DNA of 33,672 nucleotides, from positions 1 to 33,672 of the forward strand of contig JAQUDG010000015.1 of assembly GCA_028685815.1 (NCBI GenBank), written 5' to 3'. The stretch comes from Desulfuromonas sp. (GTDB lineage: Bacteria; Desulfobacterota; Desulfuromonadia; Desulfuromonadales; Desulfuromonadaceae). The notes under the pieces are model-generated. The model was not told the origin of the DNA. It searched no databases and saw nothing but the letters and a program-made list of their open reading frames with translations. Shown here piece by piece: positions 27,299-33,672 of the stretch. A program made the translations under genes and the position numbers. Numbering within the stretch: position 1 is the stretch's first letter; every line of letters begins with the position of its first letter.

Positions 27299-27327
27299 TT
27301 GACACGGATATAGGTGGGCGCTATAGT
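27299..27327 (+). promoter_or_regulatory. Strong sigma-70 promoter of the mraZ cluster
   Basis: A perfect TTGACA (27299-27304), a 17-nt spacer and TATAGT (27322-27327). It is expected to drive mraZ-rsmH-ftsL and the following division and cell-wall genes, which mostly overlap or nearly abut. The hexamers and spacing are identical to those of the ffh promoter. Confidence 0.85.
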
Positions 27328-27338
27328 CACTCGCATAG

Positions 27339-27368
27339 GTGTCAAAGTGTGTCAAAAAGTGTATAGGG
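27339..27368 (+). promoter_or_regulatory. Three direct repeats at 10-bp spacing, candidate MraZ operator
   Basis: GTGTCAAAGT (27339-27348), GTGTCAAAAA (27349-27358) and GTGTATAGGG (27359-27368) repeat every 10 bp just downstream of the expected transcription start. MraZ proteins are known to bind short direct repeats at about one helical turn in their own promoter region. The third unit also overlaps the Shine-Dalgarno. The operator role is inferred from position and periodicity. Confidence 0.6.
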
Positions 27369-27379
27369 GAGTGCAAGCG

Positions 27380-27823
27380 GTGGGTCTAAGGGGAGAATTC
27401 TTCAACAACATAGATGCGAAAGGGCGCTTGAGCATTCCGGCAAAAATACGCGCCTTGTTGCAGGAAGAATTTGGCGACACCCAACTTGTGGTCACGCGTA
27501 CCAGCGAGGCCTTGGTGGCGTACCCCCTGTCCCGCTGGGAGAAAATACAGGCAGATGTAGAGGCCATGCCGAATGGCGCGGATAAGGACGTAATCTATCG
27601 CAACCGTATCAGCCCTGCTGCGCAGAGTGGTTTTGATTCCCAGGGGCGTATTGCCATCCCAGCTTCGCTGCGTTCCATAGCGCGACTGGAGAAAGAGGTC
27701 GTCATAGTAGGATTGTCGGACAAACTTGAGCTTTGGAGCCATGTGCGGTTTGTAGAGCAGATGGAGCGGTCGGAAGAGCGCTTGAGCACAATGACCGATC
27801 AGCTCGGGTCGCTAGGATTTTGA
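27380..27823 (+). CDS. mraZ: Transcriptional regulator MraZ
   Basis: MraZ is a ring-forming DNA-binding protein that regulates the division and cell-wall cluster. The 147-residue protein has two AbrB-like repeats: LRGEFFNNIDAKGRLSIPAKIR near the N-terminus and SGFDSQGRIAIPASLR in the middle. The frame is open upstream to 27314 through the operator repeats, but homologues start a few residues before RGE. The GTG at 27380 has AGGGGA nine bases upstream and fits best. Its stop overlaps the rsmH ATG. Confidence 0.95.
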   Translation: MGLRGEFFNNIDAKGRLSIPAKIRALLQEEFGDTQLVVTRTSEALVAYPLSRWEKIQADVEAMPNGADKDVIYRNRISPAAQSGFDSQGRIAIPASLRSIARLEKEVVIVGLSDKLELWSHVRFVEQMERSEERLSTMTDQLGSLGF

Positions 27824-28800
27824 TGATGGGCGCTTCTGATTTCAGGCACGAGCCGGTGTTACTGCATGAGGTGCTCGATTTACTCCACCTTTCCCTCGGC
27901 GCGGTAGTTGTGGACGGGACGGTCGGAGGGGGTGGCCACAGTCAGCGGATGCTCGAGGCTATCGGACCTGACGGGCGTTTGTTTGGCCTTGATCGCGACA
28001 AACGAGCGCTGCAGGCTGCGGCAAAACGACTGGCTCCCTTTGACGCGCGGGTGACTTTGCATCAGGCAAATTATGCGTCAGTGGCCGATGTCCTCAGGGC
28101 AGAAGGGGTTGAAGCCTGTGACGCCATCTTGCTCGATTTGGGGGTTTCTTCGCACCAACTAGATTGTCAGGAGCGTGGTTTTTCGTTTCAACACGACGCT
28201 CCATTAGATATGCGCATGGATCAAGCGGAAGGGATTACCGCTGCACAAGTGGTGAATGAACTTACAGCAGCTGGGCTTGCCACCATATTTAAAGAATATG
28301 GGGAAGAGCGCTGGGCAAAGAGGATTGCGCGTCGGATCGAACAGGAGCGCGCCGTGGCTCCAATAAACACCACCTTACAGTTGGCCGAGTTGGTGAGAAG
28401 CGCGGTCCCGGTTGGAAAACAGCCACAGCGGATTCATCCGGCAACGCGGGTGTTTCAGGCCCTGCGGATATATGTGAATGACGAGCTTGGTTACTTGAAA
28501 ACAGGGCTGGAAAGTTGTCTGGAGATGTTGCGCCCTGGTGGGATTCTGGCAGTAATAAGTTTTCATTCCCTGGAAGACCGCATAGTTAAACAGTTTTTTC
28601 GTGCTCAGACCCAAACTTGCGAATGTCCTCCACGTCTGCCGGTGTGTGTGTGTGCCAAACAAGCGCGGGTAAAATTACTTACCCGTCGGGGGGTTCGAGC
28701 AGGAATTGAAGAGATAGAACATAACCCGCGCTCACGTAGCGCGATTTTGCGGGGAGTAGAAAAATTACCTCAGCAGGAGCAGGGAGTAAGCGATGCTTGA
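27823..28800 (+). CDS. rsmH: 16S rRNA (cytosine1402-N4)-methyltransferase
   Basis: RsmH (MraW) adds the N4-methyl to C1402, the same nucleotide that RsmI methylates on the ribose. The 325-residue protein has HEPVLLHEVLDLL, the SAM loop VVDGTVGGGGHSQ, LFGLDRDKRAL, DLGVSSHQLD, GFSFQHDAPLDMRMD and the C-terminal VISFHSLEDRIVKQFF. Two consecutive ATGs exist at 27823 and 27826; the first overlaps the mraZ TGA by one base. The end overlaps ftsL by eight bases, so the genes are tightly coupled. Confidence 0.97.
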   Translation: MMGASDFRHEPVLLHEVLDLLHLSLGAVVVDGTVGGGGHSQRMLEAIGPDGRLFGLDRDKRALQAAAKRLAPFDARVTLHQANYASVADVLRAEGVEACDAILLDLGVSSHQLDCQERGFSFQHDAPLDMRMDQAEGITAAQVVNELTAAGLATIFKEYGEERWAKRIARRIEQERAVAPINTTLQLAELVRSAVPVGKQPQRIHPATRVFQALRIYVNDELGYLKTGLESCLEMLRPGGILAVISFHSLEDRIVKQFFRAQTQTCECPPRLPVCVCAKQARVKLLTRRGVRAGIEEIEHNPRSRSAILRGVEKLPQQEQGVSDA

Positions 28801-29119
28801 TATGGTTTGGTCCCCACCGGGGGTAGTGCAGGCGCGGGTGCGAGTGACCACCGTTGTTACCGCAATACTGCTTCTGTTGGGTATCGGAGTGTTTCATGTG
28901 TGGCTTAGAACAGAAGTAAACCGGTATGAATACGAAATATCCCAGCTGGAAAGTCAGATTCGTAAGCAGACCTACACCAACAAGCAGTTGCAGGTCGCTG
29001 TCGCCCGATATAGTAGCGCAGAATATATAGAGAGGGTGGCGACACGGCGTCTGGGTTTGCAGCAGCCGGATCCTGATCAGGTTATAACCGTGGCAGCGCG
29101 AGGGGTGAACAGGCTATGA
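28793..29119 (+). CDS. ftsL: Cell division protein FtsL
   Basis: A bitopic septal protein that joins FtsB and FtsQ and activates FtsWI. The 108-residue protein has a short cytoplasmic lead, one membrane segment (about 19-37, VTTVVTAILLLLGIGVFHVWL) and a periplasmic coiled coil (about 40-75, EVNRYEYEISQLESQIRK) ending in the typical RVATRRLGLQQPDPDQVI. AGGGAG lies six bases before the ATG at 28793. It overlaps rsmH by eight bases and the next gene by four (ATGA). Confidence 0.9.
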   Translation: MLDMVWSPPGVVQARVRVTTVVTAILLLLGIGVFHVWLRTEVNRYEYEISQLESQIRKQTYTNKQLQVAVARYSSAEYIERVATRRLGLQQPDPDQVITVAARGVNRL

Positions 29120-29412
29120 ACAGCAGAGAAGTTGCCGAAAAACAAGATTTATGGCACGAATTGAATGATCTGTGGTTGCAACGTCAGCGGCGGCGGCGCA
29201 AGGGGCGCTTAGGTCTTCTAATCGTACTGTCAGCGGTAGCAGTGTTCGGCGCGCTGCTGTACGTGACTAACATTCCGGCTCCGCAACAAGCGTTGTTCAT
29301 GCAAATCAAAGGGCAGAGGCTCGATGGCAAGGTAATAGAACGCAGCGCATCGGAACAGAGCATATACCGGGCAGAAGGTAGCGTTGAGATTACAGAGACC
29401 ATCACGCTCTAA
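29116..29412 (+). CDS. Unrecognised bitopic membrane protein between ftsL and ftsI
   Basis: I do not recognise this family. The 98-residue protein has a charged cytoplasmic lead (KQDLWHELNDLWLQRQRRRRKGR), one membrane segment (about 33-50, LGLLIVLSAVAVFGALLYV) and an approximately 45-residue exterior part with no coiled coil. The basic residues before the segment predict an N-in topology like FtsL and FtsI. Its ATG overlaps the ftsL stop as ATGA, and its last 29 bases overlap ftsI, so it is embedded and probably co-translated with divisome genes. It does not look like FtsB or FtsQ. The overlaps on both sides and normal composition argue that it is real. Confidence 0.72.
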   Translation: MNSREVAEKQDLWHELNDLWLQRQRRRRKGRLGLLIVLSAVAVFGALLYVTNIPAPQQALFMQIKGQRLDGKVIERSASEQSIYRAEGSVEITETITL

Positions 29413-31432
29413 GAATATATCCCAACGGCGGGTACGCGCGGATAAAGAGCAAGAGCTAAAGGCGATCCAGCGCCGGATTATCGGTTTTGTCGTTCTGTTC
29501 ATCCTGTTGGCGGCGACCCTGATTGGGCGGGCTTTTTATCTGCAGGTGCTGTGTGCGGATGAGTGGCGCGAGCGCGCCGCGGGGCAGCATCAGAAAATAA
29601 TCAGGCTGACTCCGCAGCGCGGCGCCATATATGACAGTAACGGTGAGCCGCTGGCGCTATCCTTGGAGGCCGATTCTTTCTATCTGGACCCAACCCGAAT
29701 GCGTTTGGAGCTAGGTATAACTGCTACGAACACGGCATACCGCGCCTATGCAGAAGAACTGTCCCGGGTGCTGGATCTCGATGCGGCAGAGGTGTTGCAT
29801 AAAATGCAGATGGACAGAAGATTTGTCTGGCTGCGCCGTCATGTAACCCGAGAACAGGCGCGTCGCGTAGAGGCGCTGGCGATACCTGGGGTCGATGGCA
29901 TAAAAGAGCACAAGCGCTGGTACCCCAATGGCAAACTTGCCGGACAAGTGGTGGGGTTTTCCGGAGTGGATAACCACGGACTGGAAGGGTTGGAGCGCTA
30001 CTACAACTCCATTTTGGCCGGCGGAGAGCACTATCTGGTAACGCGCAAAGATGCGACTGGAAGAAGCTTTGGCAGCAGCCGTCAGGTAATCAAAGGCAAG
30101 GTTGGGCGGGATATCTACCTGAGCATTGACAAGGTGATCCAGCATATTGCCGAGCGCGAACTCAAGAAAGCCGTTGTTAGTACTGGCTCACGTTTTGGAA
30201 CCGCCTTGGTGATGGAGCCGTACACAGGCAGTATCCTCGCCATGACCACATATCCAGACTATGATCCCAATGATTTTGGGCGTTACGCAGCTGGACTGCG
30301 GCGAAATCGCATAATTTGTGACACCTATGAACCCGGTTCGACCTTTAAGCTCTTTACCATTGCCGCCGCACTCGAAGAGGGGATAGTAACCCCTAATACC
30401 CGTATAGACTGTGGTCGGGGCACCTATAAGGTCGGAGGTAAAATTATCCATGATTACAAACCTATGGATGTTTTGCCGGTAAAGGACGTAATAAAGTATA
30501 GCTCCAATATCGGAGTAGCGAGAATAGTCGAAAATCTAGGGATTGAGCGTTTTCACCATTATCTACGTGAATTTGGCTTCGGAGAACAGACGGGCATCGG
30601 TTTTGATGGAGAGGTTGGCGGAATTCTCCATCCAGCTTCACGTTGGTTTCCCATTGACCTTGCCGCTATTTCATTCGGCCAGGGCATTACTACTACGCCG
30701 TTGCAACTAGGGCAGGCGCTATGTGCGGTGGTCAATGGCGGCGAGCTTGTTTATCCACATTTAGTGGAAAAGATTGTTGATCACACCAACGATCAAACCA
30801 CGACGATGGAGCGGAAGGTTAAGCGTCGGGTAATCAGTGAGAAAACGGCGGCGGCGTTGCGTGAGATGATGGTCGGCGTCACCACCGAGGGGACTGGAAC
30901 TCGAGCGCGGGTACCGGGATTTTCCGTTGGGGGTAAGACGGGTACGGCACAAAAAGTTGATACTGTGACCGGGGGGTATTCACCGGATAAGTTTGTGAGT
31001 TCTTTTGCTGGTTTTGCCCCGACAGATAAACCGCGCCTAGTGGTGCTGATTACCCTTGATGAACCTGTTGGGGATGCATACGGGGGACTGCTGGCAGCGC
31101 CAGTGTTTGCCGAAATAGTGGAACAAAGCCTACGCTATTTGCATGTGCCGCGCACGCACAGCGCTGCATCCGTAGCCGTAAAGCCTGAGCCGGTAGTGGC
31201 AGCCTCATCCTTTGCGGCTCTAGGGCCGCGGTTATTACAGGTTGATAGCGAATCGGGGACTATGCCTGATTTTGTCGGCATGAGTGCGCGCCAGGTGTTG
31301 CAGGTGATGGAAAAGACAGACTTGAATATCCATATTGAAGGATATGGGCGCGTAGTTAAACAGACGCCCGCGCCGGGGAATAATGTTGATCCCGATACCC
31401 GTTTGCAAGTGCTACTGCAACCACCGAGGTAG
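29384..31432 (+). CDS. ftsI: Septal peptidoglycan transpeptidase FtsI (class B PBP with PASTA domain)
   Basis: FtsI cross-links septal peptidoglycan as partner of FtsW. The 682-residue protein has a basic cytoplasmic lead, one membrane segment (about 33-50), a dimerisation domain starting RGAIYDSNGEPLALS, and a transpeptidase domain with S319-T-F-K322, S373-S-N375 and K518-T-G520. A C-terminal PASTA domain (about 627-680, MPDFVGMSARQVLQVMEK) is present, which E. coli FtsI lacks. The TTG start at 29384 is preceded by AGAAGG at five bases; no ATG or GTG lies before the membrane segment in this frame. The start overlaps the small membrane-protein gene by 29 bases. Confidence 0.93.
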   Translation: MRLQRPSRSKNISQRRVRADKEQELKAIQRRIIGFVVLFILLAATLIGRAFYLQVLCADEWRERAAGQHQKIIRLTPQRGAIYDSNGEPLALSLEADSFYLDPTRMRLELGITATNTAYRAYAEELSRVLDLDAAEVLHKMQMDRRFVWLRRHVTREQARRVEALAIPGVDGIKEHKRWYPNGKLAGQVVGFSGVDNHGLEGLERYYNSILAGGEHYLVTRKDATGRSFGSSRQVIKGKVGRDIYLSIDKVIQHIAERELKKAVVSTGSRFGTALVMEPYTGSILAMTTYPDYDPNDFGRYAAGLRRNRIICDTYEPGSTFKLFTIAAALEEGIVTPNTRIDCGRGTYKVGGKIIHDYKPMDVLPVKDVIKYSSNIGVARIVENLGIERFHHYLREFGFGEQTGIGFDGEVGGILHPASRWFPIDLAAISFGQGITTTPLQLGQALCAVVNGGELVYPHLVEKIVDHTNDQTTTMERKVKRRVISEKTAAALREMMVGVTTEGTGTRARVPGFSVGGKTGTAQKVDTVTGGYSPDKFVSSFAGFAPTDKPRLVVLITLDEPVGDAYGGLLAAPVFAEIVEQSLRYLHVPRTHSAASVAVKPEPVVAASSFAALGPRLLQVDSESGTMPDFVGMSARQVLQVMEKTDLNIHIEGYGRVVKQTPAPGNNVDPDTRLQVLLQPPR

Positions 31433-31460
31433 GCACTGGAGAAACCGGAGAGATGCATAA

Positions 31461-33020
31461 ATGAAAATTTCGGCCCTAGTAGATGAATTTAGCCGCAATG
31501 GCGTTGAGCTAGAGGTAACAGGCTCAGACGGGGCAGAAATCATGGGTCTGTGTGCAGACTCGCGCATGGTTACACGCGGTAGTGTGTTCTTCGCGGTGTG
31601 CGGAGTGAGCACGGACGGACATAACTATCTCCAACAAGCGGTAACTTCAGGCGCATGCGCGGTAGTGGTAGAAAAGCCATCTAGTATAGACCTCGCTGAA
31701 ATCAATCCAGACATCTGCGTAATTCAACTTGCCGATGTGCGTACCGCCATGGCGGTTGCCGCGCGTGCTTTCTATTCTGCTCCACGTCAAGAGTCCTGCC
31801 AGAAGCCCAACCCGAAAATGTATATCGCGGGCGTCACCGGCACCAACGGTAAAACCACCCTGACTTATATGCTCGAAGCTCTTATGCGCGCGCGCGGTCT
31901 AACCCCCGCCGTGATAGGGACTATCTCCAACCGTATGAACGGGAAGGTGTTTGAGTCCAGCCATACCACCCCTGATGTCCTGAGCCTATACCAGATGCTA
32001 TCCGAGTTTAAAGCCCACGGTGCAGATGCACTGGTCCTTGAAGTCTCGTCCCACGCCCTAGACCAAAAACGGGTTGTCGGACTCGACTTCGATCTTGGTG
32101 TGTTCACCAATCTAACCCCTGAACATCTCGACTATCACCTCAATATGGAAGCCTACTATAGCACCAAAGCTCGTCTGTTCTCCGCCGCAAGTGGATACGG
32201 ATGCCGTAAGGCTGTTATCAATATCGCCGACCCCTACGGAGCACGGCTTGCGGTGGATGTCCCCGCTGCGCTCTTGGTTGATCCTAGGCTGGGAAGCACT
32301 TTAGCGGCGGATGTTCGGGCCCTCAGTGCAGAGTTTAGCCTCGCTGGGGTCAAGACTGTAATTTACACGCCTGCTGCTACAGTTGAGTTGCATTCAAGTC
32401 TGATTGGTTCCTTCAATCTGGAGAACCTATGCTGTGCCATGGGGGCAGGTCTGGCCATGGGGTTAAGCGCGCAGGAGGCTGCCGCTTGTCTGGAGCAAGT
32501 GCAGCCCGTCCCTGGGCGCCTCGAGCGGGTGGAAAATACTTTGGATGCCCTTGTTCTGGTGGACTACGCCCACACCCCCGATGCGCTGGAAAAAGCGCTT
32601 GAGGCCGTTACCGCACTCGAGCCTAAACGCTTGCTCAGTGTAGTTGGCTGTGGTGGAGACCGCGACAAGAGCAAGCGTCCTTTGATGGCAGCAGCAGCTG
32701 TTCGCGCCTCTGCATTGACGTTGCTAACCTCGGACAATCCGCGTACCGAAGATCCGGCTGAAATTATCCGGCACATGGTCGCAGGAGCTACAAAAACCGG
32801 CGCAACCCGCCTGAATCTCGATGAGGCCAAAGCTGGGCAGCGCGGCTACTGCATTATGCAGGATCGAGCAGAGGCGCTTAAGTTTGCGGTGTCTGTGCTT
32901 CAGCCTGGAGACGTTCTGTTGGTAGCGGGTAAAGGGCATGAAGACTATCAGATCATAGGCACCACTAAATATCATTTTGACGACCGCGAGCATCTCAGCG
33001 CAGCGTTGAAAGAGCGCTAA
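31461..33020 (+). CDS. murE: UDP-MurNAc-L-Ala-D-Glu:meso-diaminopimelate ligase
   Basis: MurE adds the third stem-peptide residue in the cytoplasm. The 519-residue protein shows the N-terminal UDP-binding domain (CADSRMVTRGSVFFAVCG), the ATP P-loop VTGTNGKTT at about 125-133, the HTTPD and EVSSHALDQ segments, and a C-terminal Mur domain with VDYAHTPDALEKAL. D425-N-P-R428 is the motif that selects meso-diaminopimelate rather than lysine. CGGAG lies upstream of the ATG at 31461. It follows ftsI by 28 nt. Confidence 0.97.
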   Translation: MKISALVDEFSRNGVELEVTGSDGAEIMGLCADSRMVTRGSVFFAVCGVSTDGHNYLQQAVTSGACAVVVEKPSSIDLAEINPDICVIQLADVRTAMAVAARAFYSAPRQESCQKPNPKMYIAGVTGTNGKTTLTYMLEALMRARGLTPAVIGTISNRMNGKVFESSHTTPDVLSLYQMLSEFKAHGADALVLEVSSHALDQKRVVGLDFDLGVFTNLTPEHLDYHLNMEAYYSTKARLFSAASGYGCRKAVINIADPYGARLAVDVPAALLVDPRLGSTLAADVRALSAEFSLAGVKTVIYTPAATVELHSSLIGSFNLENLCCAMGAGLAMGLSAQEAAACLEQVQPVPGRLERVENTLDALVLVDYAHTPDALEKALEAVTALEPKRLLSVVGCGGDRDKSKRPLMAAAAVRASALTLLTSDNPRTEDPAEIIRHMVAGATKTGATRLNLDEAKAGQRGYCIMQDRAEALKFAVSVLQPGDVLLVAGKGHEDYQIIGTTKYHFDDREHLSAALKER

Positions 33021-33104
33021 GTTACGGGGGGTAGCCTAACAGGTAGCCGCCAACCTAGTAAATGATATGGAGCAGAATAAACGCACTTGACGTAAGGAAC
33101 GCTT

Positions 33105-33672
33105 ATGCAGTGGGATAGTGAAGAAATAGAGAGCATTGTGAGCGGGCGTCTGCTTGGAGCCCCTTACGCTTCTGCAATTACCGGAATCTCAACGGACAGC
33201 AGAACGCTCCAGTCTGGCGATTTGTTTGTGCCCCTGCGCGGGCCTAACTACGATGGCCACAACTATTTACGCCAAGCGGTGGAATACGGCGCCGCTGCCT
33301 GTTTGAGCGAAGAGGTTATCGGGGGGTTGCCGGTGCCGGTGATTCAGGTAGACGATACTCTCGAGGCGCTGGGGGCATTGGCGGCATCAATTCGCGCTGC
33401 ATTCGCTGGGCCAGTGGCAGCCATAACCGGCACCAGCGGAAAAACCTCAACCAAAGAGATGCTGGCTTCGATTTTGACTCAGTGTTGTCCAGGGCTAAAA
33501 ACTGCGGGTAACTTCAACAATCTTATTGGCCTTCCCTTGACCCTTGCAGGGCTGGCGCAGTCGCACCGCTGGATGGTTCTGGAGATGGGGATGAATCATC
33601 CGGGCGAGATTCGCCGCCTAAGTGCTATCGCCCGTCCCAGTGTGGCGCTGATTACCAACGCCGGTGCGGGAC
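33105..33672 (+). CDS. murF: UDP-MurNAc-tripeptide:D-Ala-D-Ala ligase MurF, N-terminal part (cut by window edge)
   Basis: MurF adds D-Ala-D-Ala, whose D-alanine comes ultimately from Alr, to the MurNAc tripeptide. The first 189 codons are visible. They contain ISTDSRTLQSGDLFVPLRG near the N-terminus, the ATP P-loop G109-T-S-G-K-T with STKEM after it, GNFNNLIGLP, and LEMGMNHPGEI, all MurF landmarks. The start ATG at 33105 has AAGGAA about six bases upstream. The gap to murE is 84 nt with no terminator seen, so it continues the cluster. The frame runs off the right edge. Confidence 0.95.
   Translation, partial: MQWDSEEIESIVSGRLLGAPYASAITGISTDSRTLQSGDLFVPLRGPNYDGHNYLRQAVEYGAAACLSEEVIGGLPVPVIQVDDTLEALGALAASIRAAFAGPVAAITGTSGKTSTKEMLASILTQCCPGLKTAGNFNNLIGLPLTLAGLAQSHRWMVLEMGMNHPGEIRRLSAIARPSVALITNAGAG

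Noticed and set aside
27339-27368. Direct repeats as a possible CRISPR fragment
   Set aside because: The units are 10 bp with no spacers and lie at a promoter, which fits an operator and not a CRISPR array.
27314-27379. Longer N-terminus for MraZ beginning at 27314
   Set aside because: It would start upstream of the -10 box and translate the operator repeats; MraZ homologues begin a few residues before RGEF.

Overview
This window reads as a contiguous piece of a bacterial chromosome made almost entirely of vertically inherited housekeeping genes. The gene sets (a ThiE-ThiD fusion plus a short-form ThiC under a TPP riboswitch; a purH-purD-purE run followed by System II cytochrome c maturation genes resB-ccsA; ffh-rpsP-rimM-trmD-rplS-rnhB-yraN; a long glutamine-dependent NadE; a PASTA-containing FtsI in an mraZ cluster) and the meso-DAP-type MurE suggest a Gram-negative delta-type anaerobe. 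A Desulfuromonadales/Geobacter/Pelobacter relative is the best guess from gene content and order. This is inference; no rRNA or marker search was possible. I see no CRISPR array, insertion sequence, phage gene, tRNA or rRNA.

Layout. 1-2265 (minus): thiED-thiC operon with promoter, TPP riboswitch and intrinsic terminator. 2284-4920 (plus): alr overlapped by an ASKHA/DUF4445 protein that lacks the usual ferredoxin domain. 5066-8673: purH, purD and purE for late IMP synthesis. 8734-10974: resB and ccsA, ended by a strong bidirectional terminator. 11070-12807 (minus): haem-type bacterioferritin and a CorA-family channel with an altered signature motif. 12981-14595: a TrmN6-like methyltransferase converging on a DciA-like gene that follows a small membrane protein. 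14766-19433: a DUF3343 protein, then ffh, rpsP, rimM, trmD, rplS and rnhB for SRP targeting, ribosome and tRNA maturation. 19688-23021: yraN, nadE and rsmI. 23084-25477 (minus): ligA then acyP. 25751-26998: a CNNM/CorC-type membrane protein. 27299-33672: mraZ, rsmH, ftsL, an unrecognised bitopic protein, ftsI, murE and murF (cut by the window edge), the division and cell-wall cluster.

The genes work together in modules: thiamine supply, purine synthesis, cytochrome c assembly, protein targeting and ribosome biogenesis, NAD synthesis and its use by LigA, and septal peptidoglycan synthesis. No complete new system is evident. The points most worth a second look are the unrecognised membrane protein embedded between ftsL and ftsI, the 10-bp repeat array downstream of the mraZ promoter, the GTN-type CorA, the ferredoxin-less corrinoid-activator-like protein coupled to alr, and the structured leaders before yraN, rplS and rpsP.
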